From Pseudoalteromonas luteoviolacea NCIMB 1944 (GTDB lineage: Bacteria; Pseudomonadota; Gammaproteobacteria; Enterobacterales; Alteromonadaceae): a DNA stretch of 64,000 nucleotides. The first letter of the stretch is position 1, and each line of letters begins with the position of its first letter. The stretch spans positions 434,001-498,000 of the forward strand of contig NZ_AUXS01000016.1 of assembly GCF_001625565.1 (NCBI RefSeq), written 5' to 3'. Below, one piece after another: positions 57,253 to 64,000 of this stretch. A model generated the notes under the pieces. The model saw only the letters and a program-made list of their open reading frames with translations. It was not told the origin of the DNA and did no database searches. The position numbers and the translations under genes are program-made.

Positions 57253-57670
57253 TTGCATCAGCACCATTTTGGTTTAGCGTCTTTTCTCGTACATCATAAG
57301 GAATAGCATCCCAAGCAGACTTGATTTCTTTCAACAAATTAGAAACCTCTTCTATAATTGCTGGGTCGTTTTGCATACTCGCATCCAACAAACGCTCTAG
57401 CATGTAAGTATACAGAGCATATAAGTTTTCTGTGACTTCACCACCAACTTCAAAGTCTAGGCAATCTCTCAACGCACCAATAATGGCCGATGATTTAGAA
57501 ATGTGTTCAGACTTGGCTTCTAAATGTTTTTTCTCAATTGCCACTTTTGCGAGGACCATTTTTTCAATCGCGCCCGCCATGAGCATTTGGATCACTTCAT
57601 ATCTATCAGCACCAGCAACACGCGTTTTAAGTGCCTCACGCTGATAATTTTTGACTCTTGCGTTATACAT
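57242..57670 (-). CDS. fliS: FliS, flagellin export chaperone
   Basis: 142 residues. The FliS start MYNARVKNYQREAL, the RYEVIQMLMAGAIEKM helix and the later GGEVTENLYALYTYMLERL match the flagellin-binding four-helix FliS family. It binds the flagellin C-terminus to prevent premature polymerisation and delivers it to FlhA. It lies 17 bases after fliD, as is standard. Glycosylation by Maf and binding by FliS act on the same cytoplasmic flagellin. Confidence 0.94.
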   Translation of the reverse strand: MYNARVKNYQREALKTRVAGADRYEVIQMLMAGAIEKMVLAKVAIEKKHLEAKSEHISKSSAIIGALRDCLDFEVGGEVTENLYALYTYMLERLLDASMQNDPAIIEEVSNLLKEIKSAWDAIPYDVREKTLNQNGADANVG

Positions 57671-57687
57671 AACGGCTCCTTACAGTG

Positions 57688-59112
57688 TTATTTCTTGCTA
57701 GTAAATCCTGGCAGGTTTGCAAGCTGCGCACCTAAATAGTTTTGAGTTTGCTGCATTTGCGCTATCAAAACGTCTAGGCCAGCATATTGTTTCCTTAACC
57801 TGTCTTCCAGAGATTGCATTCTATACTCATGGTTTATGACATCGTCTTCAAGGTCTTTGATCTGACCATTGAGACTGTCTTCCCTCTGTTTTAGCAAACC
57901 ACCTGAATCTACGTAGTTGCCAAGTAACGATTCGAGTTCTTTGGCAACCCCATTAGGTCCTGCAAACGCTGTGCCAATATCATCGAAATTAGAATCCATT
58001 GCGTCATTCAGACTACGTACTAGCGATGACTTTTCAAGGTAGCCTTCTTTATCTACGCCCAAACCAATATCAAATATCGATCCGAATGGTCCCGCGTCTG
58101 TTAGCGGTTTAGAGAGCGCTGATATTAATTGATCATCTAAACTACGCATAGATGAGTCACCATTTAATGGCCTACCTATTCTTGTCTGAAAGCCAATCTG
58201 ACCAATAACTGCATTATAGTTGGTAATGAGTTCATCAATTAATGTATTGACCGACTCTCTGTCATATTCAACACTTAGTTTAGCCGTTTCGTACACAGAT
58301 GTGGTTGCATCTTGAACGCTTTTTGCTTTTGCCGTGATGGTCATGTCTTGCACGGCGTCTTTAAAGGTATTGGTAGAGCTGGTTACTTCCAAACCATCAA
58401 CGGTAATTTTTGCATTTTGTGCTTTATCATCATCCGCAATGGTCATCCCACCAGCGGGGTTAGTCGTTGCATCATGGGTTTCTAGCGCATCCATTTCGGA
58501 CGTATCACTGGTAATTACCAAGTCATTGCCATCCCCAGTAATGCTAGAAGTTAATACCAATTTACTGCCAACCGTCGGATCACCTGTGTTGACGATGTTC
58601 GCTGTGAGTCCAAAGTTATTATCGTCAGCATTAATAGCATCTCGCAACTCATTCAGCGTCATGCCCGCTGTGACAGTTAAATCAAAGGAATTGGTGCCTG
58701 CTGCAAACGACAAGGTGCCGCCTGATGCACTGACTACAGTGTCACTTGACGCAAACGCGTTGTCCGCGGTTACAGCACGACTACCTTGAGCAAGTTGTGT
58801 TACTGCAATATCAAAGTTACCAACTGAAATATCTGACGTTGGTGTAACACTGATGATATCACCGCTTGTAGGCTGCGTAATATTCGCAACCCTTTTATTG
58901 AAGTTTGAGATATCTGCCAATTTTTCGACAGTATCGTTAAGTTTGGAGATAGCAGACTTCACTTCGCCAACCGCCGATAACTCGACTTTGAGCGCTTCGT
59001 CCTTTATTGCGAACTGTTGCATCTTGGGCCTATTTTCAGCATCAACAGACGCTTTAATAATGCTTTCAAGATCTAACCCTGAGCCTACACCAGCAGATGT
59101 AATAAGTGGCAT
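57688..59112 (-). CDS. fliD: FliD, flagellar filament cap protein
   Basis: 474 residues from the ATG at 59112, with a clear GGAGG site 7 bases before it; the frame is open 7 more codons upstream. The N-terminal FliD domain (LITSAGVGSGLDLESIIKA) and C-terminal coiled-coil region with the FliD_C pattern (IGFQTRIGRPLNGDSSMRSL; then RMQSLEDRLRKQY) are present, with a variable central portion. FliD forms the cap at the filament tip under which flagellins fold. It is 21 bases after flaG. Confidence 0.95.
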   Translation of the reverse strand: MPLITSAGVGSGLDLESIIKASVDAENRPKMQQFAIKDEALKVELSAVGEVKSAISKLNDTVEKLADISNFNKRVANITQPTSGDIISVTPTSDISVGNFDIAVTQLAQGSRAVTADNAFASSDTVVSASGGTLSFAAGTNSFDLTVTAGMTLNELRDAINADDNNFGLTANIVNTGDPTVGSKLVLTSSITGDGNDLVITSDTSEMDALETHDATTNPAGGMTIADDDKAQNAKITVDGLEVTSSTNTFKDAVQDMTITAKAKSVQDATTSVYETAKLSVEYDRESVNTLIDELITNYNAVIGQIGFQTRIGRPLNGDSSMRSLDDQLISALSKPLTDAGPFGSIFDIGLGVDKEGYLEKSSLVRSLNDAMDSNFDDIGTAFAGPNGVAKELESLLGNYVDSGGLLKQREDSLNGQIKDLEDDVINHEYRMQSLEDRLRKQYAGLDVLIAQMQQTQNYLGAQLANLPGFTSKK

Positions 59113-59133
59113 TTTGCTACCTCCAACTAACAA

Positions 59134-59544
59134 TCAAGCTGTTCTATCAAACAGCACACCTTTACCTGATACCTTATCGGCAAATTCATCCAAAGCCTTA
59201 GCTACTTCTCGAAACTCTTCAGAAGGAATTTCTCTGATCACCTCATCACTACCTCTGTCAATCACTCTAATGAAAGGGGGATCCCCATTTTCATCAAATT
59301 CAAACGACAAATTCGTCGAAGTTACAGGCAAAACATTACTTAGCCGATCGAGATTGGCTTTCACCTCCTCAAACAATTCAGGTTGTAATTTACCCTCTTC
59401 TTCCTTTTTTTCTCGAGATTGTTCAAGCTTGTTATTACCTTCAACAGCTCGTAATGTTTCTTGTCCTTCTTCGGGCTTCGCAATATCAGGAGTTGGCACC
59501 ATGCCGTTCGCTCCAACTCCAGTAGCAGATTGAACGTCTTTCAT
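59134..59544 (-). CDS. flaG: FlaG family protein
   Basis: 136 residues. The acidic, low-complexity first half is followed by the FlaG domain (about 65-130), including TSTNLSFEFDENGDPPFIRV and REIPSEEFREVAKALDEF. FlaG proteins influence filament length in polar flagellates. A good ribosome-binding site (GGAGG) precedes the ATG. It follows the flagellin gene at 59631-60590, with a hairpin between them, and precedes fliD. Confidence 0.92.
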   Translation of the reverse strand: MKDVQSATGVGANGMVPTPDIAKPEEGQETLRAVEGNNKLEQSREKKEEEGKLQPELFEEVKANLDRLSNVLPVTSTNLSFEFDENGDPPFIRVIDRGSDEVIREIPSEEFREVAKALDEFADKVSGKGVLFDRTA

Positions 59545-59581
59545 AATACACCTCCAAGTAACAAGCCTAATATATAGTATA

Positions 59582-59613
59582 CGTCAAGTTTGTATTGAGT
59601 CCCAAACTTGACG
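59582..59613 (-). terminator. Inverted repeat between flagellin and flaG
   Basis: A perfect 11-bp inverted repeat (CGTCAAGTTTG at 59582-59592 with CAAACTTGACG at 59603-59613) with a 10-base loop lies 17 bases after the flagellin stop codon. There is no U tract behind it on the minus strand. It may be a partial terminator or an mRNA-stabilising 3' structure that keeps flagellin message in excess over flaG-fliD. Confidence 0.6.
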
Positions 59614-59630
59614 CAACCATAGCGCCAAAA

Positions 59631-60590
59631 TTAACCAAGTAGAGAGAGTGCGACCTGAGGTCTTTGGTTAGCCTGACTTAGAATTGAACTACTTGCCTGC
59701 TGCAGTATCTGCATTTTAGTTAAGCTAGCTGTTTCGGTAGCAAAGTCTGTGTCTTTGATACGTGAACGTGCAGCTGATAAGTTTTCAGATACGTTAGACT
59801 GGTTACGAATAGTTGATTGGAATCGGTTTTGAACCGCACCCAATTCTGCCCGCTTTTTATCCACTACAGCAATCAATGCATCCATACCCGCTAATACAGC
59901 TTGTGCATTGGCTTGAGAAGATACGCTGATAGAACCTGCTTGGAAGGTGTCACTGAAGGTATATGAGTTTGACGCTCCAGAAATAGAACTTACGCCTGAA
60001 GATAGTCCCGATAAGTCATTGCCAGCAATCGCACTTGCGATACCTGCAATACCCGAAAGGGTGAAACCACCGTTTGCAGATACATCATTTGCAGTACTAG
60101 ACACATTTTTCATACTAAATGCGATCGTTTGAACTGCATCGGCACCAACCTGGAAGCTGGCATCATAAGAGCCATCTAGTAGGTTTTGACCACCAAAAGT
60201 AGTATCTGCCGCAACCCGGTTAACTTCAGCTGATAGTGAACGGATCTCTTCTTGAACCGCCAATCTATCTTCATCAGTATTTGAACCGTTTGAAGCTTGT
60301 TGTGCAAGTGTTCTAATACGTTGGAACATTTGCGTTGTTTCATCTAACGCACCTTCAGCGGTTTGCGCCAATGAAATACCATCGTTTGCATTTCGAATAC
60401 CTTGATTAAGACCGTTTATCTGGCCTGTTAATCGGTTTGAAATCTGCAAACCTGCTGCGTCATCTTTAGCACTGTTAATACGAGTACCTGATGACAACCT
60501 TTGGAATGAAACATCCAAAGCGCTTGACGAGTTGTTTAATTGCCTTTGGGCATTCAAAGAACTCACATTGGTGTTTACGTATAAAGCCAT
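59631..60590 (-). CDS. fliC: Flagellin (third tandem copy)
   Basis: 319 residues. Flagellin N-domain (1-140; AKDDAAGLQISNRLTGQ) and C-domain (about 230-319; RAELGAVQNRFQSTIRN and DTDFATETASLTK) enclose a short variable centre rich in S, G, A and N, typical of polar flagellins. The end QASSSILSQANQRPQVALSLLG is split here by position 298-319. It is very close to the copies at 60750 and 62171. Good GGAGG site before the ATG; a sigma-28 promoter lies at 60689-60715. Likely substrate of Maf and FliS. Confidence 0.96.
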   Translation of the reverse strand: MALYVNTNVSSLNAQRQLNNSSSALDVSFQRLSSGTRINSAKDDAAGLQISNRLTGQINGLNQGIRNANDGISLAQTAEGALDETTQMFQRIRTLAQQASNGSNTDEDRLAVQEEIRSLSAEVNRVAADTTFGGQNLLDGSYDASFQVGADAVQTIAFSMKNVSSTANDVSANGGFTLSGIAGIASAIAGNDLSGLSSGVSSISGASNSYTFSDTFQAGSISVSSQANAQAVLAGMDALIAVVDKKRAELGAVQNRFQSTIRNQSNVSENLSAARSRIKDTDFATETASLTKMQILQQASSSILSQANQRPQVALSLLG

Positions 60591-60616
60591 AATAGCCTCC
60601 GCTTTATCAATTTTGG

Positions 60617-60652
60617 TCGCTAGAACGGGATACCCCTACCCTGTTTTAGCGA
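60617..60652 (-). promoter_or_regulatory. Hairpin in the leader of the flagellin gene at 59631-60590
   Basis: A 13-bp stem with one bulged base (60617-60629 with 60639-60652) and a 9-base loop lies 27 bases upstream of the ATG, between the sigma-28 promoter and the ribosome-binding site. It includes one G-T wobble. A role in message stability or translation is possible. The ribosome-binding region next to it (TAAAGCGGAGG) recurs downstream of the flagellin at 62171. Confidence 0.55.
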
Positions 60653-60688
60653 TTGTCAGAGTCCTAAAGTTATAGTTCTCTAACTCCG

Positions 60689-60715
60689 CTATCGACTGAT
60701 AAAGCGAAAGCTTTA
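60689..60715 (-). promoter_or_regulatory. Sigma-28 (FliA) promoter of the third flagellin
   Basis: On the minus strand TAAA at 60712-60715 and GTCGATAG at 60689-60696 are separated by exactly 15 bases. The -10 element matches the sigma-28 consensus GCCGATAA at 6 of 8 positions. The leader would be about 90 bases. The spacer (GCTTTCGCTTTATCA) with its flanks can also form an A/T-rich hairpin, ATAAAGC/GCTTTAT, possibly the terminator of the preceding flagellin. Confidence 0.7.
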
Positions 60716-60749
60716 GCTTTATTTGCAAATATTTTTAAAAATAAATTAA

Positions 60750-61712
60750 TTACCCTTGTAATAAGCTCAATGCAGCTTGTGGTCTCTGATTCGCCTGACC
60801 CAATATTGTTTGGCTAGCTTGTTGTAAAATCTGATTTTTAGTAAGCATAGCTGTTTCATGTGCAAAGTCAGCATCTCTAATACGCGATTTTGCAGCGGCT
60901 AGGTTTTCAGAGATATTCGATTGGTTACGAATTGTCGATTGGAATCGGTTTTGAACCGCACCTAGCTCTGAACGCTTTTTATCCACAACTGCGATCATGG
61001 CATCCATACCAGCCATAACAGCCTGTGCATTCGCTTGTGAAGAAACACTGATAGAGTCTGCTTGATATACATTACTAAAAGTAAATGAGTTAGAAGCGCC
61101 TGAAATCGCACTGACACCATCAGATAAGCCAGATAGATCGTTTCCACCTACCGCACTCGCAATACCGGCAATACCTGACATAGTAAATCCGCCATTGGCT
61201 GCCATTGAGTTTGCCGTTGCACCAACGTACTGCATGCTAAAGCCAATTGTCTGTACCGCATCGGCACCGACTTGGAAATTAGCTGAGTAAGAGCCGTCGA
61301 GTAAGTTTTGACCACCAAACGTCGTATCCGTGGCAACACGGTTTACTTCTGCCGCTAGTTGTCTAATTTCCTCTTGAACTGCTAAACGGTCTTCATCGGT
61401 ATTTGAACCGTTAGCCGCTTGCTGTGACAAAGTACGAATACGTTGAAACATACTGGTAATTTCGTCCATCGCACCTTCAGCAGTTTGGGCCAGTGAAATC
61501 CCGTCGTTTGCATTTCGGTTACCTTGGTTTAGACCCAGTATTTGCGATTGCAAACGGTCTGAGATTTGCAGACCCGCTGCATCATCTGCAGCACTATTGA
61601 TACGAAGACCTGAAGATAATCTCTTAAAAGATGTATCTAGTTCTACGCCCGACTGCTGCAACTGTCTTTGTGCATTCAGCGAGCTGACGTTAGTATTTAC
61701 AAATAAAGCCAT
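60750..61712 (-). CDS. fliC: Flagellin (second tandem copy)
   Basis: 320 residues, with the same domain plan as its neighbours: N-domain to about 140, variable centre about 150-225, C-domain to the end. It differs at the start (MALFVNTNVSS, QQSGVELDTSFK), in ISDRLQSQILGLNQGN, and at the end (AHETAMLTKNQILQQ, SLLQG). It has a weaker ribosome-binding site (AGAGAGAG) than the third copy and no sigma-28 promoter I could find. A transcription terminator at 61943-61972 isolates it from the first copy. It may be a minor or differently timed flagellin. Confidence 0.95.
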   Translation of the reverse strand: MALFVNTNVSSLNAQRQLQQSGVELDTSFKRLSSGLRINSAADDAAGLQISDRLQSQILGLNQGNRNANDGISLAQTAEGAMDEITSMFQRIRTLSQQAANGSNTDEDRLAVQEEIRQLAAEVNRVATDTTFGGQNLLDGSYSANFQVGADAVQTIGFSMQYVGATANSMAANGGFTMSGIAGIASAVGGNDLSGLSDGVSAISGASNSFTFSNVYQADSISVSSQANAQAVMAGMDAMIAVVDKKRSELGAVQNRFQSTIRNQSNISENLAAAKSRIRDADFAHETAMLTKNQILQQASQTILGQANQRPQAALSLLQG

Positions 61713-61732
61713 GGTTCACTCTCTCTATTCAA

Positions 61733-61750
61733 TGCTCTTATTCAAGAGCA
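61733..61750 (-). promoter_or_regulatory. Hairpin in the leader of the second flagellin
   Basis: A 7-bp perfect stem (TGCTCTT / AAGAGCA) with a 4-base loop lies 21 bases upstream of the ATG of the flagellin at 60750-61712, close to the ribosome-binding sequence. All three tandem flagellins have a leader hairpin, but of different sequences. Function not known. Confidence 0.45.
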
Positions 61751-61942
61751 ATATATGAGTACAAGAAGGCAATCCGAATCGATAAGGTTTTTAACGATGG
61801 GGCAATAAACTGCCACTTGTACAACTATTCAAAGTTTGAATAAGTAAAAGCAAGCTACATGCCAACTAAGAGAAGAATTTTTGACGACATTGAAACAAAA
61901 ACAATAAACATCTGATTTTATTTGAATTTTTGATTTTTATGT

Positions 61943-61972
61943 AAAAAAAAGGAGGCCAATGCCTCCTTTTTT
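61943..61972 (-). terminator. Intrinsic terminator after the first flagellin, bidirectional in form
   Basis: The stem GGAGGC/GCCTCC (61951-61956 with 61961-61966) with a 4-base loop is flanked by A and T runs that extend it to 12 bp (A6 before, T6 after on the plus strand), giving a U run on either strand. It ends transcripts coming from the flagellin at 62171-63130. The 458-base gap 61713-62170 also holds the second flagellin leader hairpin (61733-61750) and the small open frame and repeats at 62042-62154; the remaining part (61751-61942) shows no gene. Confidence 0.85.
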
Positions 61973-62041
61973 AAAAGTTTGAGAGTGAGTGTCAATATTT
62001 TATTCTAAATATTGGCACGGAAAGTGCTAACATTAATGTGT

Positions 62042-62137
62042 TCATTGAATACATGAACTGATTTGGATTATAAGCTCCTCCGCTTTACCATCCAATTCCG
62101 GTGTCTGTGTTAATACCCCATCAAGCACAGACACCAT
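62042..62137 (-). CDS. Possible 31-residue small ORF downstream of the first flagellin
   Basis: The frame starts at ATG 62137 with a GGAGG six bases before it (TAAAGCGGAGG-ATGAAA-ATG) and reads MVSVLDGVLTQTPELD in its first 16 codons, ending at TGA. A second ATG at 62143 is in frame. The peptide resembles nothing I know. The TAAAGCGGAGG ribosome-binding block before it occurs again within the frame (62077-62087) and upstream of the third flagellin (60596-60606), which suggests leftover pieces of a duplicated flagellin leader rather than a real gene. Confidence 0.25.
   Translation of the reverse strand: MVSVLDGVLTQTPELDGKAEELIIQISSCIQ
62100..62135 (-). repeat. 10-bp inverted repeat downstream of the first flagellin
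   Basis: GGTGTCTGTG (62100-62109) and CACAGACACC (62126-62135) form a perfect 10-bp stem with a 16-base loop, 35 bases after the stop of the first flagellin and across the start of the small open frame. No U run follows on the minus strand. It may stabilise the 3' end of the flagellin mRNA. Confidence 0.6.
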
Positions 62138-62170
62138 TTTCATCCTCCGCTTTACATAGCCTCTACTTTA

Positions 62171-63130
62171 TTAACCTAGAAGACTTAATGCTGCTTGTGG
62201 ACGTTGGTTCGCCTGACTTAGAATCGTTTGGCTCGCCTGTTGTAGAATCTGCATCTTAGTTAGCGATGCTGTTTCTGTAGCAAAATCAGTATCTTTGATA
62301 CGAGATTTCGCAGCTGATAGGTTTTCAGCAATGTTCGATTGGTTACGGATTGTAGATTGGAATCGGTTTTGAACCGCACCAAGTTCCGCACGTTTTTTAT
62401 CAACTACGGCAATCAATGAATCCATACCAGCCAGTACAGCCTGTGCATTTGCCTGTGACGATACACTGATTGAGCCAGCTTGGAACGTATCACTGAAAGT
62501 GTAACTATTCGAAGCATTTGAGATAGCACTTACACCACTCGCTAAGCCTGATAAGTCGTTGCCACCGATTGCACTGGCGATACCTGCAATACCTGATAAC
62601 GTGAAACCACCATTTGCTGAGATATCGTTTGCCGTACCGGCAACATTTTTCATACTAAAACCGATGGTTTGTACTGCATCTGCACCCACTTGGAAGCTTG
62701 CTTCATATGTACCATCTAAAAGGTTTTGACCACCGAAGGTCGTATCTTCAGCAACACGGTTAACTTCTGCCGATAGAGAACGAATTTCCTCTTGTATTGC
62801 TAAACGGTCTTCATCTGTGTTTGAGCCGTTTGAAGCCTGTTGTGCCAATGTACGAATACGCTGGAACATTGAGGTTACTTCATCCATCGCCCCTTCAGCT
62901 GTCTGCGCTAAAGAGATACCGTCATTCGCGTTACGGTTACCTTGGTTTAAACCGTTAATTTGTGAAGTTAGACGGTCTGAAATTTGTAGACCTGCCGCAT
63001 CATCCGCTGCACTGTTGATACGGAAGCCTGATGATAAACGCTTGAATGAAACGTCTAAGGCATTGCCTGAATTGTTTAACTGTCTTTGAGCATTCAATGA
63101 ACTTACGTTAGTATTTACATAAAGTGCCAT
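62171..63130 (-). CDS. fliC: Flagellin (first tandem copy)
   Basis: 319 residues, with the same plan as the other two tandem flagellins and nearest to the third copy (both 319 residues; matching centre GISAIGGND-like and SYTFSDTFQAGSISVSS). N-domain 1-140 (AADDAAGLQISDRL), C-domain about 230-319 (DTDFATETASLTKMQ). A GGGAG ribosome-binding site and the best sigma-28 promoter of the window (63225-63251) precede it, so it is probably highly expressed late in assembly. Central serine- and threonine-rich stretch is the likely glycosylation target. Confidence 0.96.
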   Translation of the reverse strand: MALYVNTNVSSLNAQRQLNNSGNALDVSFKRLSSGFRINSAADDAAGLQISDRLTSQINGLNQGNRNANDGISLAQTAEGAMDEVTSMFQRIRTLAQQASNGSNTDEDRLAIQEEIRSLSAEVNRVAEDTTFGGQNLLDGTYEASFQVGADAVQTIGFSMKNVAGTANDISANGGFTLSGIAGIASAIGGNDLSGLASGVSAISNASNSYTFSDTFQAGSISVSSQANAQAVLAGMDSLIAVVDKKRAELGAVQNRFQSTIRNQSNIAENLSAAKSRIKDTDFATETASLTKMQILQQASQTILSQANQRPQAALSLLG

Positions 63131-63172
63131 GGTAATTCTCCCACTGTAAACTGAGTACTTACTCTCAAACTT

Positions 63173-63197
63173 ATAACTCTCTTGGCCTTCGAGTTAT
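63173..63197 (-). promoter_or_regulatory. Hairpin in the leader of the first flagellin
   Basis: ATAACTC (63173-63179) and GAGTTAT (63191-63197) make a 7-bp perfect stem with an 11-base loop, about 43 bases upstream of the ATG and downstream of the sigma-28 promoter. It is the least stable of the three flagellin leader hairpins. Confidence 0.35.
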
Positions 63198-63224
63198 TTA
63201 AACTGTCCGGCTTGGTTAATTAAG

Positions 63225-63251
63225 TTATCGGACGGCAAAAAGTTTCCTTTA
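63225..63251 (-). promoter_or_regulatory. Sigma-28 (FliA) promoter of the first flagellin
   Basis: On the minus strand TAAA at 63248-63251 and TCCGATAA at 63225-63232 are exactly 15 bases apart; the -10 element matches the sigma-28 consensus GCCGATAA at 7 of 8 positions. The transcript leader would be roughly 85-90 bases. In the 335-base gap between flgL and this flagellin (63131-63465) I see only this promoter, the leader hairpin and the flgL terminator; 63252-63430 is A/T-rich without other structure. Confidence 0.85.
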
Positions 63252-63430
63252 GAATTTTTTTAATTTTTTTTATAAATCACTGTATTTAAAAGACTAAAAA
63301 TGTAATTTCCAGCCTTCTAGGAATAGAGGGAAAGGACTTTCCGCTTTGACAAATAACCGAGATAAGGCAATGTTTTTATATGTGGGTCAAGGGGTTAACA
63401 AGTAAACTTTAATATTTGGCGGGTTTAATA

Positions 63431-63458
63431 ATAAAAAGCCGTCAAATCGATGACGGCT
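63431..63458 (-). terminator. Intrinsic terminator of flgL
   Basis: AGCCGTCA (63437-63444) and TGACGGCT (63451-63458) form an 8-bp stem with a 6-base loop; on the minus strand a TTTTTATTATT run follows. It begins 7 bases after the flgL stop and separates the hook-associated operon from the flagellin genes, which have their own sigma-28 promoters. Confidence 0.88.
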
Positions 63459-63465
63459 AAATAGT

Positions 63466-64000
63466 TTATCGAATGTAATCGAGCAAGGACAAATTGGATA
63501 ACCTGCCGTACGTCGCCTGGGAAGCCTGAAGTTGCGTTTCATGTTTGGTTAATTCAGTAATGGCCTCAGCCATATCCAATTCAATCAAATCTGCACGCGC
63601 AATTTTGTTGTTAATATCCAAATCCGTGTTTGCGTCAGTGATCCGCGTAGCGGTATTCATTCTGCCGCCTAACCCCGATTGGATCTGTGAAACCCGATTT
63701 TTTGCATTCTCCAACCCTATCATTGAGTCCGCCAATACTTGGCGATAATCTTTGTCGGAAAGGTTGGGGTCTTGCACTGCGGTAATGAGGCTTTCCAAGG
63801 TATTTAATACATTGTCTTTCTCGGGCGTGCCCAGTTCGAACGTAATCGTATCGGCAGCCCCCGCAGTCCCGGTAAAACTAAACTCCATACCCGCAACTTT
63901 AATATTGTTCTCAGTATAAGTACCGGTCTCAAATACCGTTGCACCTTGCATTAATCGGTAACTTGGGGGAGCAGTTGTGCCATTGAGCTCTAATTGAAAT
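63466..64000 (-). CDS. flgL: FlgL, hook-filament junction protein (3' part only, runs off the window)
   Basis: The open frame continues through base 64000, so this is the C-terminal 177 or so residues; an internal ATG at 63951 is not the start. The C-terminal flagellin-like domain is typical of FlgL: GLGGRMNTATRITDANTD and ARADLIELDMAEAITELTKHETQLQA, ending in the short LSNLSLLDYIR. FlgL joins FlgK to the filament. It is followed by an intrinsic terminator and the flagellin genes, the usual flgKL-flagellin order. Confidence 0.93.
   Translation of the reverse strand, partial: FQLELNGTTAPPSYRLMQGATVFETGTYTENNIKVAGMEFSFTGTAGAADTITFELGTPEKDNVLNTLESLITAVQDPNLSDKDYRQVLADSMIGLENAKNRVSQIQSGLGGRMNTATRITDANTDLDINNKIARADLIELDMAEAITELTKHETQLQASQATYGRLSNLSLLDYIR

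Noticed and set aside
58853..59533. 226-codon open frame antisense to fliD and flaG
   Set aside because: Both sense genes are clear family members with good starts; the antisense peptide is serine-rich and has no recognisable domain.
61795..61815. Sigma-54-like sequence TGGCAGTTTATTGC (minus strand) before the middle flagellin
   Set aside because: The GG and GC are 9 bases apart instead of 10, a spacing normally inactive, so I did not annotate it. A similar GG-N9-GC occurs upstream of the short flagellin near 19120.

Overview
The window reads as a chromosomal flagellar locus of a marine gammaproteobacterium, most probably Pseudoalteromonas or a close relative. The reasons are the FlrA/FlrB/FlrC regulator set, the fliEFGHIJKLMNO order, three tandem polar-type flagellins beginning MALYVNTNVSSLNAQRQL or a near variant, and an AT-rich base composition judged by eye. 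The genus is inference; the gammaproteobacterial polar flagellum is well supported.

Region 1 (1-12992, minus strand) holds flrB-flrC followed by fliE, F, G, H, I, J, K, L, M, N and the start of fliO. A full sigma-54 consensus site precedes flrB and a second strong one precedes fliE, with a 16-bp-stem hairpin between flrC and fliE. Region 2 (13181-19072) holds a leucine-rich-repeat lipoprotein, a plus-strand tag glycosylase, the master regulator flrA and a short divergent flagellin.

Region 3 (19298-51465) is a sugar-biosynthesis island between flrA and the flagellin chaperone genes. Its left part is a complete CMP-pseudaminic acid set (pseB, pseC, pseI, a pseG-pseH fusion, pseF) with an added acyl carrier protein and acyl-AMP ligase. 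Its right part is a run of 26 tightly packed plus-strand genes (27234-51465), mostly overlapping or spaced by a few bases. They include GmhA-, HldE-, HddC- and NDP-sugar-dehydratase-like enzymes, a split transketolase, a C-methyltransferase, an aminotransferase, a formyltransferase, a radical SAM/SPASM enzyme, and an amino-acid-type adenylation enzyme with its own carrier protein, a cysteine-rich protein and an AAC(3)-type acyltransferase. I saw no Wzx, Wzy or other membrane protein in the island, so its products are probably used in the cytoplasm, as for flagellin glycosylation.

Region 4 (51444-64000, minus strand) holds flgL (partial), three flagellins, flaG, fliD, fliS, a FliT-like gene, the Maf flagellin glycosyltransferase, and DUF4910, methyltransferase and FAD-oxidoreductase genes. 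Two of the three flagellins have good sigma-28 promoters with exact 15-nt spacers.

The working model is that the island makes CMP-pseudaminic acid, possibly with a non-acetyl N-acyl group, and at least one further nucleotide sugar built on a heptose-like or branched skeleton and decorated by carrier-protein-bound acyl or aminoacyl groups. Maf, and perhaps an unrecognised GT-like protein, would attach these to flagellin. The candidate new biology is the two separate adenylation-enzyme plus carrier-protein modules and the transketolase/reversed-HldE set in one flagellin-glycan locus. No RNA gene, IS element, prophage or CRISPR array was seen.
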